A DNA stretch of 37,163 nt from Hyphomicrobiales bacterium (lineage in GTDB: Bacteria > Pseudomonadota > Alphaproteobacteria > Rhizobiales > Xanthobacteraceae). Each line of letters begins with the position of its first letter. The first letter of the stretch is position 1. A model generated the notes under the pieces. The model worked only from the letters and a program-made list of their open reading frames with translations. It searched no databases and had not been told where the DNA came from. Below, piece by piece: positions 8,822 to 18,143 of this stretch. Both the position numbers and the translations under genes were made by a program. The stretch lies in the NCBI GenBank assembly GCA_009377695.1, contig WHTP01000055.1, positions 1-37,163 on the forward strand. Direction: 5' to 3'.

Positions 8822-8848
8822 TGCGAACGTTGGATTCGGGAACACTAG
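8822..8848 (-). repeat. Degenerate half of a palindromic element
   Basis: The plus strand reads TGCGAACGTTGGATTCGGGA followed by ACACTAG, which resembles the right arm of modules A and D (TGCGAACTTCGGAATCG...GGACACTAG at 23738-23765). No matching left arm is visible within 100 bp. Its terminal CTAG supplies the TAG stop codon of the minus-strand membrane protein that ends at 8845. Confidence 0.5.
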
Positions 8849-9153
8849 CCGAGATAGGGAGTTGGCGCGCCGCCCGAACTTTCGAACGGCGGGCGCAGCA
8901 TCGCCACAGGCCGAAGGGAGGTGCGGCCGGCTTGCTTGGCGCGGTAGTGGGCGCCGATGAGGTAACCCACTTGCAACGCAAACGCCGCGACAATTGCGCC
9001 GACGATTATGATCCAGCCATCATACTCGTAAGTGACGCCCATTCCAACAATCAACGCTTCAACGATCAGAACTGCGGGGATCAAAACGAAGAACATGAAT
9101 CGCCGCCCGAGAACGACCCCTAGAACAAGGCTGAGAATAACAACGATGATCAT
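8845..9153 (-). CDS. Small integral membrane protein
   Basis: A 102-residue protein starting MIIVVILSLVLGVVLGRR, with three hydrophobic segments at about residues 2-16, 20-40 and 47-70, and a polar, Pro-rich C-terminal tail. The ATG at 9153 was chosen because GGGAG lies about 8 nt upstream; a longer start at 9177 lacks one. No family can be named. The final codons and TAG stop run into a degenerate palindromic repeat, so the C-terminus may have been altered by that insertion. Confidence 0.6.
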   Translation of the reverse strand: MIIVVILSLVLGVVLGRRFMFFVLIPAVLIVEALIVGMGVTYEYDGWIIIVGAIVAAFALQVGYLIGAHYRAKQAGRTSLRPVAMLRPPFESSGGAPTPYLG

Positions 9154-9605
9154 GGCGAACGAACTCTCCCCGAACAAAGATGTCGGTATCCTGATAGGTT
9201 CTTTACCAACATTTAATATCAGTAAACGCCAAAATTTCGGTACGCAACTCTGTTGCGTCGCAGTATTGGTCTAATTTTTGATGTTTGCAACGCAGCACGA
9301 ATTCTTAAATTCACAAATCGAATGTACTTGAACATACGATTTTGTCTGCTTGTGGTCCAGAATCACGGCGTTTTTCACACCAAAGCCATCACGCGCGACC
9401 TGTGCCGCGACAACGCCAGGCAAGATCGCCGTGCGGCACCGAATCTGAATTTCAGCGGGAGCCACAAGTGGGATGATAATGAGCCCGCGAGCGAAACGAC
9501 GCGGCGAACAGCTCATGAAGGGTTTCGAAGCCGACTTTCTGCAGCGGAGCTGAATTCTGCAGTGCAGTGCTCCCGGATGCGGTGAGCGCTCCGGCCTGAG
9601 GTGCT
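9154..9605. other. AT-richer intergenic region, nothing recognised
   Basis: About 450 bp between the small membrane protein and the DUF900 hydrolase, with an unusually AT-rich part at about 9180-9360 for this genome. Open frames on both strands show no family motifs. The promoter of the membrane-protein gene should lie at the left end. Confidence 0.4.
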
Positions 9606-10634
9606 TTAGCCGGCGATACCCCCGCTGTCGACGGCCTGCCGGATAACCTTGCGCACCTCGGCATTCGACATGAATAGATCGTGGTTGATGATGCCCCAGC
9701 CATACTGGGAGGCATCCACCACGCGCAGCCCAAGCCGCTCGAGAGCGGCCTTTTCGGCGGCGCCGACACGCGTAATCCCGCCGGCGACCCGGCTCGACAG
9801 CGCGAGCGCGCGGTCGTTCGTCGCCGTAATGATGGTGATCTTTTGGGCGAGGGGGCCGATGCGTGAGACCGACGACGAGAAAACGTCGAGGTCGATGTCC
9901 GGTGACGCGAACACCACGGCGCCGATCCTTGCCGCTCCCGCGTCGCCATAGCGCCCGTATACCTGACGCAGGCTTTCGAGCGCCAACATCGTGCCCATGC
10001 TGTGGGCGACGATGTGCACGCGGCCGGTGGTCGGATTTGTCATTGCGGATATCAGCACGCGCTCGAATGCATCGCGCGACCACAGTGCGCTTTCGCGATC
10101 ATAGACGTAGTCGAACAGGCCGGCTTTGGACGGCCAGGAGAACACCATCGTGTCGCCGCGGAACTTGATCCCATCGGACAGTCGCGCAGCGTCGAGCGCC
10201 GCTGCTTCGAAAGTCTGCCTGAAGCCGTGCACATAGATCAGCACATCGGGGCCACTGGGGGACTCGGCGAGAAGGTCGCTGACCCGGCCAGGCACCGGCT
10301 CGACGGCGTCGAGACGCCAATCCGACATCCCCACGGACGCAAACGAGAAGCGGCCATAGTCGGGCGGCGTCAATTTCGCCCGTGCAACGCTCATCGTGGG
10401 AGCCCGCTCGGACCCGTACCACGGATTGGCTCGCCCGCCGTTCACCGGCTTACGCGTCGTTGCCACAAGGAGCGTCGGGTTGCTGACGAGGGCCGCGGCC
10501 TCGGGACGGCTTGCGCTCTCGGCCAAGCCTGCGCAACCGCCGAGCGCGAACGCTCCGCCCGAGCACAGTAGCCCGCTCAGAAACGCGCGCCGGGACGTGG
10601 CGGCTTCTAGTTGTAGCGAACGCCGGATGATCAC
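9606..10634 (-). CDS. Tat-type lipoprotein with alpha/beta-hydrolase (DUF900) domain
   Basis: The N-terminus carries a twin-arginine motif (TSRRAFLSG) followed by a hydrophobic stretch and a lipobox ending LGGC, so it should be exported folded and lipidated. The rest is an alpha/beta-hydrolase of the DUF900 type: the oxyanion-region VHGFR motif, FSWPS, and the nucleophile elbow HIVAHSMG with Ser as nucleophile; NHDLF near the C-terminus contains a plausible catalytic His. The likely role is an envelope esterase or lipase of unknown substrate. The start at 10634 is a GTG with GAAG about 7 nt upstream; a TTG at 10676 is the alternative. It reads in the same direction as the J-domain gene about 120 bp upstream. 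Confidence 0.8.
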   Translation of the reverse strand: MIIRRSLQLEAATSRRAFLSGLLCSGGAFALGGCAGLAESASRPEAAALVSNPTLLVATTRKPVNGGRANPWYGSERAPTMSVARAKLTPPDYGRFSFASVGMSDWRLDAVEPVPGRVSDLLAESPSGPDVLIYVHGFRQTFEAAALDAARLSDGIKFRGDTMVFSWPSKAGLFDYVYDRESALWSRDAFERVLISAMTNPTTGRVHIVAHSMGTMLALESLRQVYGRYGDAGAARIGAVVFASPDIDLDVFSSSVSRIGPLAQKITIITATNDRALALSSRVAGGITRVGAAEKAALERLGLRVVDASQYGWGIINHDLFMSNAEVRKVIRQAVDSGGIAG

Positions 10635-10756
10635 ATGAATCTTCAGGTACACCGGGCGCCGTGACCCGTCGGGCAAATTCGTGACGCATCATGGCGGCGA
10701 GAAAAGGGCGGGATCTTAATCAGTGGGCTTGCGACAAGTGTCGATGCGGAACTTCT

Positions 10757-11749
10757 TTACCCCGATACTTTCGCGCGCGGCTCTTGTCCGCCGTTGACGG
10801 CCAGCAGGGCCTCTTCATACGCCGCATTCAGCTTTTTGGTTTCGGCTTCGGCAAGTTCCCGGAATGCAGGCGCAAGGCCGTGCACGCGGTCTGGGTGGCT
10901 CTGTCTCACTTTCGCCTTGTAGGCCTCTCGGACTTCGTCGGCTGTTGCGGTCGGTGGAAGTCCGAGGATCGCGCACCAGCCATCACCGTCGATGAGGTCA
11001 AAGCTCAACGGATCCTCCAGCTGCGCAGTGCTCGGTGCATCGTCGATCAGCTTATCCGGATCGGCGCCTGCGAAGTCGCGCAGCGCTTTCGTTTGCAGCC
11101 GGTGATCACTGTAAAGCTTCGCCCGCCGCATGGTGTAAAGAAGTGGCATCAAGGCCAACACGAATGCAGACGTGATCGCGTTGACATAGAGGAGGCGCTC
11201 GTCAAACGGCCTCCAAAGCATTGCTGTTTCGAGGGTGCTTGCGAGATCCTGCGCCCACAGCGGCTGCTCCGAGAAGTAGATAAAAACCGTCGCCGGGACG
11301 AGGATCGTCAAGTAGGACGCGAGTGAACCGCCGAAAGCGAAGCGCGAGCTGATCACATGCACCCAGGCGCGAAGCCGTTGGATCGGACGTCGCCGGAACA
11401 AGATGATCGACGCGCGCAGATGACGTGCACTGGCGCGCAAGTCTTCGAGCTCGACATCGTATTGTTCTCCGATCTTGATGCGATGTTTCAGCCGTTGCCA
11501 GAGGGAGCCGGTGCCGCCCCTGGCGAGCTTGTCGATCTCGCCCATGCGCTGGCAGATTTTGCGGTACTGCGCTTCCGCGCGGTCGAGTTCGAACGCCTCA
11601 AGCCTGCGAAGGGAAAAATCGGCGGAGACGCGTCGGGTCGCCTGCCGCGCGTAACCCACCAACAGCAACGGCAGAACCAGCGTCAACGCAAACAACGCTG
11701 CGTTCGCGACCGCCATAGGATACGTCTCGATGATTGCCGCCCCCAGCAT
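10757..11749 (-). CDS. Membrane-anchored J-domain (DnaJ-like) protein
   Basis: About 330 residues. There is an N-terminal membrane segment (VANAALFALTLVLPLLLVGY) and two more hydrophobic segments in the middle (YLTILVPATVFIYF and VNAITSAFVLALMPLLY), separated by a charged, coiled-coil-prone stretch. The C-terminal 65 residues are a J domain (AILGLPPTATADEVREAYK, with the diagnostic HPD in QSHPDRV), which would stimulate the ATPase of a DnaK-type Hsp70 from the cytoplasmic side of the membrane. There is no zinc-finger or substrate domain as in DnaJ itself, so it is a specialised co-chaperone. The start is uncertain: GTG 11758, ATG 11749 and ATG 11716 (GAGA about 8 nt upstream) are all possible. 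It is divergent from lemA across about 290 bp. Confidence 0.82.
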   Translation of the reverse strand: MLGAAIIETYPMAVANAALFALTLVLPLLLVGYARQATRRVSADFSLRRLEAFELDRAEAQYRKICQRMGEIDKLARGGTGSLWQRLKHRIKIGEQYDVELEDLRASARHLRASIILFRRRPIQRLRAWVHVISSRFAFGGSLASYLTILVPATVFIYFSEQPLWAQDLASTLETAMLWRPFDERLLYVNAITSAFVLALMPLLYTMRRAKLYSDHRLQTKALRDFAGADPDKLIDDAPSTAQLEDPLSFDLIDGDGWCAILGLPPTATADEVREAYKAKVRQSHPDRVHGLAPAFRELAEAETKKLNAAYEEALLAVNGGQEPRAKVSG

Positions 11750-12037
11750 ATCACGCACGCACTGAACTGTATTATATTACCGCCACCGCAATGTTTGAAC
11801 ATCGGTTCCGTAATGAGTAGTGCATTGCATTCTGACAGAATCCAGGCCGATCGCAGTTAGAAAGCGGCAATATTTGGGCGGAGCTGTTGAGTTTATTGTA
11901 GATTTTCGGAAAGTCCGGCGGTTCGAATTGCCGCGGCAGCAACGCTCGCCTCGTCGAGCGATAGCTCTAAACCTGACTCCGTGCGCTACTTATCCTGCGG
12001 TAGTGCAGGCACGCGGCGGCTCGACATGGAGAAGGCT

Positions 12038-12691
12038 ATGAACAGCGCAGATTCCACAACGATCTCTTGTACCCGCTTTGGCGCTGTTCGAGGTCGCATT
12101 CGTCGAAATCTATCCGTGTGCTTTCGGATGGTTGCCGTTGCGGGTCTCGCACTTTCGGTGTCGGGCTGTGGCATCAACACGATCCCCACTCTCGACGAGC
12201 AGGCCAAGGGCGCATGGAGCCAAGTGCAGAACCAGTACCAGCGCAGGGCCGAACTCATCCCGAACCTGGTCGAGACCGTCAAAGGCTTTGCAAAGCAGGA
12301 GCGGGAGGTGCTGACGCAGGTGGTCGAGGCCCGGGCCAAGGCGACGCAGGTTCAAGTGAATGCCAATCAGCTCACCGATCCGGCGGCATTGAAACGCTTT
12401 GAGCAGGCCCAGTCGCAGCTCTCGGGTGCGCTTGGCCGTCTGCTCGCGGTGAGTGAAAATTATCCCGAGCTCAAATCCAACCAGAACTTCCTCGCGCTTC
12501 AGTCGCAGCTTGAAGGCACTGAAAACCGCATCGCGGTAGCTCGCCGCGACTACATTCAAGCCGTCCAGGCCTACAACACAGAAGTGCGCACGTTTCCGGG
12601 GCGTTTGTGGGCTGTGGTATGGAGCGCGAAGCCAATGGCAACCTTTGCGGCATCGGAAGAGCAGCAGAAGCCGCCCACGGTGAAGTTCTAG
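12038..12691 (+). CDS. LemA family lipoprotein
   Basis: 217 residues. After a basic N-region, a hydrophobic stretch ends in a lipobox (LSVSGC, Cys44) followed by GINTIPTLDEQAK, the classic LemA start. The LemA domain covers most of the rest: WSQVQNQYQRRAELIPNLVE, GFAKQEREVL, VSENYPELKSNQNF and the VRTFPGRLWA end. LemA proteins are four-helix-bundle envelope proteins of unclear role that often sit beside TPM proteins, as here. The ATG at 12038 has GGAG 6 nt upstream; an ATG at 12026 is the alternative. It is the first gene of a three-gene plus-strand operon. Confidence 0.9.
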   Translation: MNSADSTTISCTRFGAVRGRIRRNLSVCFRMVAVAGLALSVSGCGINTIPTLDEQAKGAWSQVQNQYQRRAELIPNLVETVKGFAKQEREVLTQVVEARAKATQVQVNANQLTDPAALKRFEQAQSQLSGALGRLLAVSENYPELKSNQNFLALQSQLEGTENRIAVARRDYIQAVQAYNTEVRTFPGRLWAVVWSAKPMATFAASEEQQKPPTVKF

Positions 12692-12701
12692 GTTGATTGT
12701 C

Positions 12702-13505
12702 ATGGCGCGATGGCGCCTTCCAGCGCTCGTTCTCGCTTTTGTCGCGATTGTTGCCGCCGGCATCAGCGCGACGAGCGGCGAGCCGACGTTCCCCGCACTG
12801 ACCGGCCGCATCGTCGATCAGGCGGGAATTCTTGATCCCGCTGCGCAAGCGCGCATCGAAGCAAAACTGCAGGATCTCGAATCCAAAACGAGCACGCAAG
12901 TCGTGGTCGTGACATTGAAATCGCTGCAAGGATACGACATCGCCGATTACGGCTACCAGCTCGGCCGCAAGTGGGGGATCGGGCAAAAGGGCCAAAACAA
13001 CGGCGCGCTGCTGATCGTCGCTCCGAATGAGCGCAAGGTACGCATTGAGGTAGGTTACGGCCTCGAGGGAACGCTGACCGATGCGATCTCGAACTTCATC
13101 ATCGAGAACGCGATCCTGCCGCGGTTTCGCGCGGGCGACTTTTCCGGCGGTGTCGAACGCGGCGTCGATGACGTCGTTCAGGTTCTTGCCGGCGATGCGG
13201 ACGATTTCAAGCGACGAGCCGCCGAGCGTCACCCGAGCGGCGACCAGGGAATTGGCACATTTGCGATCGTGCTGCTCATTCTCCTGCTGTGGCTCTACAT
13301 GTATGTCCAACAGAGCCGGCGACGGCAGCAGTTCGGTGGACGCCAACGGCCGAGCGGGTGGGGACCTGTGATCATCCCTGGAGGATGGACCGGGGGCGGG
13401 TGGTCGGGAGGTGGCGGCTTCGGCAGTGGCGGCGGATTTGGTGGTGGCGGCTTCTCGGGCGGCGGTGGCTCGTTCGGCGGCGGCGGATCGTCCGGGAGTT
13501 GGTAG
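12702..13505 (+). CDS. TPM-domain (YgcG-like) exported protein with Gly-rich tail
   Basis: 267 residues. A signal peptide (ALVLAFVAIVAAGISATS) is followed by a TPM domain (GRIVDQAGILDPAAQARIE; STQVVVVTL; RKWGIGQKGQNNGALLIVA; VRIEVGYGLEGTLTDA), then one membrane helix near residue 190-205 (GTFAIVLLILLLWLYMYV) and a low-complexity tail made largely of Gly and Ser ending in SGSW. The TPM domain should face the periplasm and the Gly-rich tail the cytoplasm. Tails of this type are common in the YgcG family. It begins 10 nt after the lemA stop. A TTG at 12693 is an alternative start. Confidence 0.88.
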   Translation: MARWRLPALVLAFVAIVAAGISATSGEPTFPALTGRIVDQAGILDPAAQARIEAKLQDLESKTSTQVVVVTLKSLQGYDIADYGYQLGRKWGIGQKGQNNGALLIVAPNERKVRIEVGYGLEGTLTDAISNFIIENAILPRFRAGDFSGGVERGVDDVVQVLAGDADDFKRRAAERHPSGDQGIGTFAIVLLILLLWLYMYVQQSRRRQQFGGRQRPSGWGPVIIPGGWTGGGWSGGGGFGSGGGFGGGGFSGGGGSFGGGGSSGSW

Positions 13506-13508
13506 GCA

Positions 13509-14126
13509 ATGGCACTCGTTCTCACGAGCGCAGATCGTGTTCGCCTCAGTGATGCTATTCGTGCCGCCGAAGAGCACACGGCCGGCGAGATTTATGTCGT
13601 GGTGGCGCGGGAGGCCGCTCACTTTCGCAGCGTCCCGGTGCTGTGGGCGGCGGTGATTGCGCTCATATTTCCCTGGCCACTTCACCTGCTGACGAACTTA
13701 CGCTCAGGGACGATCCTCTTTGCGCAAGTGATCGTCTTTGTACTCGTCGCGTTGGTCGGATCGCTGGAATGGGTACGGCATCGGTTAGTCCCAGACAGAA
13801 TCGCGGGAGAGGCGGCCCGCAAGGCGGCCGAGGCTCAGTTCATGGCCCACGGTGTGCACCTGACTGAGGAGCGGACCGGCATTCTGATTTATGTCGCGCT
13901 AGCCGATCGGCGGGTTGAAGTCGTCGCCGATGCCGGCATCAACAGCAAGATCACGCAGGCTGATCTCGATCGGTTGGTGAAGGATGTCGTCGGCGCAGCG
14001 CGAGCTGGTGCGCTGGCCGATGGGTTAGTCGCTGCGGTCAACGATGCCGGCGCGCTTTTGCGCACGCATTGTCCGCCCAGGCCCGATGACCGCAACGAGC
14101 TGCCCGACCGTGTGGTGGAGATCTAA
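13509..14126 (+). CDS. Second TPM-domain protein, membrane-embedded
   Basis: 205 residues, starting 3 nt after the preceding TPM gene. No signal peptide. The N-terminal part (DRVRLSDAIRAAEEHTAGEIYVVVA) resembles the first half of a TPM domain. Two membrane helices follow (VPVLWAAVIALIFPWPL and ILFAQVIVFVLVALVGSLEW), then the second half (GVHLTEERTGILIYVALADRRVEVVADAGI). The TPM domain is thus split by a helical hairpin, a layout known in the family. Together with the two upstream genes it forms a lemA-TPM-TPM operon, presumably one envelope complex of unknown function. The gene ends facing the urease unit. Confidence 0.85.
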   Translation: MALVLTSADRVRLSDAIRAAEEHTAGEIYVVVAREAAHFRSVPVLWAAVIALIFPWPLHLLTNLRSGTILFAQVIVFVLVALVGSLEWVRHRLVPDRIAGEAARKAAEAQFMAHGVHLTEERTGILIYVALADRRVEVVADAGINSKITQADLDRLVKDVVGAARAGALADGLVAAVNDAGALLRTHCPPRPDDRNELPDRVVEI

Positions 14127-14212
14127 CGGCGATCCGTTCGGCGAGGTCTGTGCCGGTCCTCGCCAGACCTAGAGCAACCGATCTTTCGGGCATGCTCGGC
14201 GTGAACCAGCGC

Positions 14213-14241
14213 GTGCGCACGCCGGGTGCCCGGAAGCGCAC
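14213..14241. terminator. Candidate bidirectional hairpin between convergent operons
   Basis: GTGCGC (14213-14218) pairs with GCGCAC (14236-14241), and inside it CCGGG (14222-14226) pairs with CCCGG (14229-14233) around a 2-nt loop, giving a strong two-part stem. It lies 64 nt past the ureG stop and 86 nt past the TPM stop. Neither side has a T-run, so if it terminates transcription it is not a classical intrinsic terminator. Confidence 0.35.
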
Positions 14242-14304
14242 GTCACTAAAGTTAGAGACGGGTCGGAACCGGAAGTTCACTGGCACGCTGGTTGAGTCCG
14301 GACC

Positions 14305-14922
14305 CTAGTGCAGCCCGCCCTTGTGCTCGATGAAGCGGGCAATCTCGTCGAGCCCGCGGCCGATGCGCAGATTGCTGAAAACGAATGGCCGCGCGCCGCG
14401 CATGCGCTTGGCGTCGCGCTCCATCACGTCGAGCGACGCGCCGACATGCGGCGCAAGGTCGATCTTGTTGATGACGAGGAGATCGGAGCGTGTGATGCCC
14501 GGGCCGCCTTTCGAAGGGATCTTCTCGCCGGCGGCGACGTCGATGACATAGATGGTGAGGTCGGCAAGCTCGGGCGAGAACATCGCGGCGAGATTGTCGC
14601 CGCCGGATTCGATCAGGATCAAGTCGAGGTCGGGAAATCTCGCGCGCATGTCGGCGACGGCGGCGAGGTTCGCCGACGCGTCCTCGCGGATCGCGGTGTG
14701 GGGGCAGCCGCCGGTTTCCACGCCGGCAATGCGGTCCGCCGCGAGCGCACCCGAGCGCACGAGATATTCCGCATCCCATTTGGTGTAGATGTCATTGGTG
14801 ATCGCCGCGAGCTGGTAATTGTCGCGCATCCGCTTGCAGAGCGCGTCCATGAGCGCGGTCTTGCCGGAGCCCACAGGGCCTCCAACACCGACTCGAAGCG
14901 GTCCGTTTGGACTTGGTTGCAT
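14305..14922 (-). CDS. ureG: Urease accessory GTPase UreG
   Basis: 205 residues, the GTPase that drives nickel delivery to apo-urease together with UreD, UreF and UreE. Visible motifs: the P-loop [11 protein letters not shown] near residues 14-24, the nickel-binding [24 protein letters not shown] (switch region) and the guanine-recognition NKIDLAPHV. Length is typical. It starts 2 nt after the ureF stop and is the last gene of the unit. Confidence 0.97.
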   Translation of the reverse strand: MQPSPNGPLRVGVGGPVGSGKTALMDALCKRMRDNYQLAAITNDIYTKWDAEYLVRSGALAADRIAGVETGGCPHTAIREDASANLAAVADMRARFPDLDLILIESGGDNLAAMFSPELADLTIYVIDVAAGEKIPSKGGPGITRSDLLVINKIDLAPHVGASLDVMERDAKRMRGARPFVFSNLRIGRGLDEIARFIEHKGGLH

Positions 14923-14924
14923 CG

Positions 14925-15635
14925 TCAGCTCCTGAACAGACGTGTGTATTGCCGCTCATGCCGCATGCTCGCGATATCGGCCCGGAAAGTGGCGCTGCCG
15001 ATCTCGTCGAGCGCGGTGACAAGCGCGCGGCTCGCGGTCGTGGCGATGACCGGCTCGAGCGAGGCGAGCAGGCGCTGCCCATCCGTCTGGCCGAGCGGGA
15101 CTAGCCTGATGCCGGCTGACACCAGATTGGTGGCCACGGCATGCAGGAATGCGGTGAGGGTGTCTTCGAGGGGAACGGCATGGCCGGCTGCCGCCATTCC
15201 GACCGCCGCAGGATAAGCGAGCGGTCCTTCCATCATGTCGGCCAACCGATCGAGCGTCGCGCACGGCCAGGCCGCCCGGGTGGCATCCATGAACGCGCGT
15301 CCCTGTGCGCTCGTTTCCAGGAAGCGTTCTTTCGACGGAGCAAAGGCGGCCGCCAGTTCCGCTATGTCCTTAAGCGCTGCGTCGTCATGGCCGGCCGTCG
15401 CCCGGTAGGCGTGGACGAGGATGGTGGCGTCGCACAGCGCTCCACCATTGCCGATCACCGCAATCAACCAGCGCTGCAGGGTCGCGGCATCAGTGACGTC
15501 GCCCGCCTCGACCGCCCATTCGATGCCGCTCGAATAGGAGAATGCGCCCACCGGATAGGCCGGTGACAGCCACGCCATCAGCCGGTAAAGCGCGGCGGCG
15601 CCGGAGGTGCGTTGCGCGCCCTCCCTGTCACTCAT
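14925..15635 (-). CDS. ureF: Urease accessory protein UreF
   Basis: 236 residues, all-helical, forms the UreD-UreF-UreG complex and gates UreG GTPase activity. Typical sequence: [21 protein letters not shown] near the N-terminus and YTRLFRS at the C-terminus, a common UreF ending. The ATG at 15635 overlaps the end of ureE by 8 nt (ATGAGTGA), implying translational coupling; the longer upstream frame lies inside ureE and is not UreF-like. Confidence 0.95.
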   Translation of the reverse strand: MSDREGAQRTSGAAALYRLMAWLSPAYPVGAFSYSSGIEWAVEAGDVTDAATLQRWLIAVIGNGGALCDATILVHAYRATAGHDDAALKDIAELAAAFAPSKERFLETSAQGRAFMDATRAAWPCATLDRLADMMEGPLAYPAAVGMAAAGHAVPLEDTLTAFLHAVATNLVSAGIRLVPLGQTDGQRLLASLEPVIATTASRALVTALDEIGSATFRADIASMRHERQYTRLFRS

Positions 15636-16092
15636 GGTCGTGTTGCTCGTAAGCGCCGCCCTCGGGATGAAACGGTGCCTCGATTTCGGTGATCGTCGCT
15701 CCGAGGCCACGCAGCATCGCTTCGAGCACATGGTCCCGGCGGATGCGAAGCTTAGCGCCAACGATCTGCAGGTCGGTGTGGCGGTTGCCGAGGTGCCACG
15801 CGAGGCGGGCGACCTCCTGTTCGTTGGCGGCGCTGATCTCGACGAGTGGTTCGGGCTTGGCGATGACGCGCACGATCGAGCCGTCCTCCAACACGAGGCC
15901 GTCGCCTTCGCGTAGCAACATCGCTCGTGGAAGATCGAGCAGGAATGTGACTCGGCGCTCGCTGGTCAGCAGCATGCGCCGCCGAAAGCGCTCGTCCGAA
16001 TTGAGAAAGACTTGGTCGATCGCAGCCTGTTCCTGCCATCCTCCGGCGGGCCTGATTTCGCATGCTCGCTTCAGATCGGGAAATTGCTTCAT
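15628..16092 (-). CDS. ureE: Urease nickel chaperone UreE
   Basis: 154 residues, the dimeric nickel metallochaperone. The N-terminal peptide-binding-like domain contains [18 protein letters not shown], and the metal-binding domain contains [12 protein letters not shown] with the conserved GNRH. The tail is short (EQHDHE) instead of the long His-rich tail of the Klebsiella type, suggesting nickel transfer without large storage capacity. It starts 2 nt after the ureC stop and overlaps ureF by 8 nt. Confidence 0.95.
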   Translation of the reverse strand: MKQFPDLKRACEIRPAGGWQEQAAIDQVFLNSDERFRRRMLLTSERRVTFLLDLPRAMLLREGDGLVLEDGSIVRVIAKPEPLVEISAANEQEVARLAWHLGNRHTDLQIVGAKLRIRRDHVLEAMLRGLGATITEIEAPFHPEGGAYEQHDHE

Positions 16093-16094
16093 GA

Positions 16095-17807
16095 TTAGAA
16101 TAGGAAATAACGTTGCGCCATCGGGAGGACCTCGGCGGGCGTGCAGGTGAGCAGCTCGCCATCGGCGCGAACCTCGTAGGTCTCCGGATCGACCTCGATC
16201 TCAGGCGTCGCACCGTTGTGAATCATGCTCTTCTTGGAGATGCCGTCTCGCGTATTTGCGACTGCGACCAGATCCTTTTGGATACCGAGCTTGCGGCCGA
16301 GCCCGACCTTGACCGCTGCCTTGGAGACGAACACCACCGACGATGCCGTCCGCGCGCGCCCGAAGGCGCCGAACATCGGCCGGTAGTGCACCGGCTGCGG
16401 GGTCGGGATCGAGGCATTGGGATCGCCCATCAGTGCCGCAACGATGGAGCCGCCCTTGATGATCATGTCCGGCTTCACGCCGAAGAACGCCGGCGACCAC
16501 AGAACGAGATCGGCGAGCTTGCCTTTGTCGATCGAGCCGATGTGCTTCGACACGCCGTGCGCGATCGCCGGGTTGATCGTATACTTGGCGAGGTAGCGCT
16601 TCACGCGCAAATTGTCATTGTCGCCTTTTTCCTCCTTCAGCCGGCCGCGCTGCTTCTTCATCTTGTCGGCGGTCTGCCAGGTCCGGATGATGACCTCGCC
16701 GAGCCGCCCCATCGCCTGGCTGTCGGACGCCATCATCGAGAGCGCGCCGATGTCGTGCAGGATGTCTTCGGCCGCAATCGTTTCCTTGCGGATGCGGCTC
16801 TCGGCAAACGCCAGGTCTTCCGGGATCGACGGATCGAGGTGGTGGCACACCATGAGCATGTCGAGATGCTCGTCGATGGTGTTGCGTGTGAACGGCCGGG
16901 TCGGATTGGTGGAGGAAGGCAGGACGTTCTTCAATCCCGCGACCTTGATGATATCAGGCGCATGGCCGCCGCCCGCCCCTTCGGTGTGGAAGGCGTGGAT
17001 GGTCCGCCCTTTGAAGGCCTTGATCGTGTCCTCGACGAATCCGGATTCGTTGAGGGTGTCGGTATGGATCATCACCTGCACGTCGTAGTCGTCGGCCACT
17101 GCGAGACAGTTGTCGATCGCGGCAGGCGTCGTGCCCCAATCCTCGTGCAGCTTGAGCGAGCAGGCGCCGGCCTTGACCATCTCCTCAAGCGCGGCCGGCC
17201 GTGAGGCATTGCCTTTGCCGGCAAATCCGAGATTGACCGGGAATGCATCAGCCGCCTGGATCATGCGCGCGATATGCCAGGGCCCAGGTGTGCAGGTCGT
17301 GGCATTGGTGCCCGCCGCCGGCCCGGTCCCGCCGCCTAGCAGCGAGGTGACGCCCGACATCAACGCCTCTTCGACCTGCTGCGGGCAGATAAAATGGATG
17401 TGGGCGTCGAAGCCGCCGGCGGTGAGGATCTTTCCTTCGCCGGCGATCGCCTCGGTGCCCGGACCGATGATGATGGTGACGCCGGGCTGGATGTCAGGAT
17501 TGCCGGCCTTGCCGATGGCGTGGATTTTTCCGTCCTTGATGCCGACGTCGGCCTTCACGATTCCCCAGTGGTCGAGGATCAGCGCGTTGGTGATGACGGT
17601 GTCGACCGCACCCTGACGGTTTGTGATCTGGCTCTGGCCCATGCCGTCGCGGATGACCTTGCCGCCGCCGAACTTCACCTCCTCGCCGTAGGTGGTGAAG
17701 TCCTTCTCCACCTCGATGATGAGATCGGTGTCGGCGAGCCGCACCCGGTCGCCCGTGGTCGGCCCGAACATGTCGGCATAGGCGGCGCGCTTCATCGTGA
17801 CCGACAT
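16095..17807 (-). CDS. ureC: Urease catalytic subunit alpha
   Basis: 570 residues, hydrolyses urea to ammonia and carbamate. All active-site residues are visible: nickel ligands His136 and His138 (DAHIHF), carbamylated Lys219 (SLKLHEDWG), His248 (IHTDTLNE), His274 ([13 protein letters not shown]) and Asp362 (SDSQAMGR). The flap cysteine is Cys321 and the catalytic His is His322 (MVCHHLDP). Length is exactly typical and nothing is missing. The C-terminus ([13 protein letters not shown]) is standard. It lies 7 nt after ureB. Confidence 0.98.
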   Translation of the reverse strand: MSVTMKRAAYADMFGPTTGDRVRLADTDLIIEVEKDFTTYGEEVKFGGGKVIRDGMGQSQITNRQGAVDTVITNALILDHWGIVKADVGIKDGKIHAIGKAGNPDIQPGVTIIIGPGTEAIAGEGKILTAGGFDAHIHFICPQQVEEALMSGVTSLLGGGTGPAAGTNATTCTPGPWHIARMIQAADAFPVNLGFAGKGNASRPAALEEMVKAGACSLKLHEDWGTTPAAIDNCLAVADDYDVQVMIHTDTLNESGFVEDTIKAFKGRTIHAFHTEGAGGGHAPDIIKVAGLKNVLPSSTNPTRPFTRNTIDEHLDMLMVCHHLDPSIPEDLAFAESRIRKETIAAEDILHDIGALSMMASDSQAMGRLGEVIIRTWQTADKMKKQRGRLKEEKGDNDNLRVKRYLAKYTINPAIAHGVSKHIGSIDKGKLADLVLWSPAFFGVKPDMIIKGGSIVAALMGDPNASIPTPQPVHYRPMFGAFGRARTASSVVFVSKAAVKVGLGRKLGIQKDLVAVANTRDGISKKSMIHNGATPEIEVDPETYEVRADGELLTCTPAEVLPMAQRYFLF

Positions 17808-17814
17808 GGCGTCC

Positions 17815-18120
17815 TCAGAGCTTTCCCATCACGTCCTGGCGGAAACCGTAGACCGTCCGCTTGCCCGCTAATGCCACCAGCGTCACGTCGCGCGTCTGGC
17901 CTGGCTCGAAGCGCACGGCGGTGCCGGCGGCGATGTCGAGCCGCATGCCGCGCGCTTTCTTGCGCTCGAACCTGAGCGCCGGATTGGTCTCGAAGAAATG
18001 GTAGTGCGAGCCGACCTGGATCGGCCGGTCACCTGAATTGGTGACCGTGAGCGTCACAGTCTCGCGGCCGGCATTGAGCTCGATGTCGCCATCCTTGATG
18101 AACATTTCGCCGGGGATCAT
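17815..18120 (-). CDS. ureB: Urease subunit beta
   Basis: 101 residues, the small beta-barrel subunit of the three-subunit (alpha-beta-gamma) bacterial urease. Family landmarks: [20 protein letters not shown] at the start, [15 protein letters not shown], and [19 protein letters not shown]. Separate ureA and ureB genes are typical of proteobacteria. It is separated from ureA by a palindromic repeat. Confidence 0.97.
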   Translation of the reverse strand: MIPGEMFIKDGDIELNAGRETVTLTVTNSGDRPIQVGSHYHFFETNPALRFERKKARGMRLDIAAGTAVRFEPGQTRDVTLVALAGKRTVYGFRQDVMGKL

Positions 18121-18143
18121 GGCGTGGCCTTTATTTCTTGATT

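Noticed and set aside
8710-9123. 137-codon plus-strand frame
   Set aside because: It overlaps the minus-strand membrane protein, which has a good Shine-Dalgarno sequence and coherent hydrophobic segments; the plus frame looks random.
9271-9480. Minus-strand open stretch in the AT-richer gap downstream of the DUF900 gene
   Set aside because: It is the tail of a frame that lies out of phase inside the hydrolase gene; the translation shows no recognisable domain, so I kept the region as unassigned.
14281-14296. Sigma-54-like sequence TGGCACG-N4-TTGA on the plus strand
   Set aside because: The -12 element lacks the required GC (TTGA), and no plus-strand gene lies downstream; it is in a convergent region.
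14308-15216. Long plus-strand frames opposite the ureG/ureF genes (also 16113-17204 opposite ureC and 22012-23031 opposite urtB)
   Set aside because: They mirror well-established genes and arise from codon bias; none has a family resemblance.
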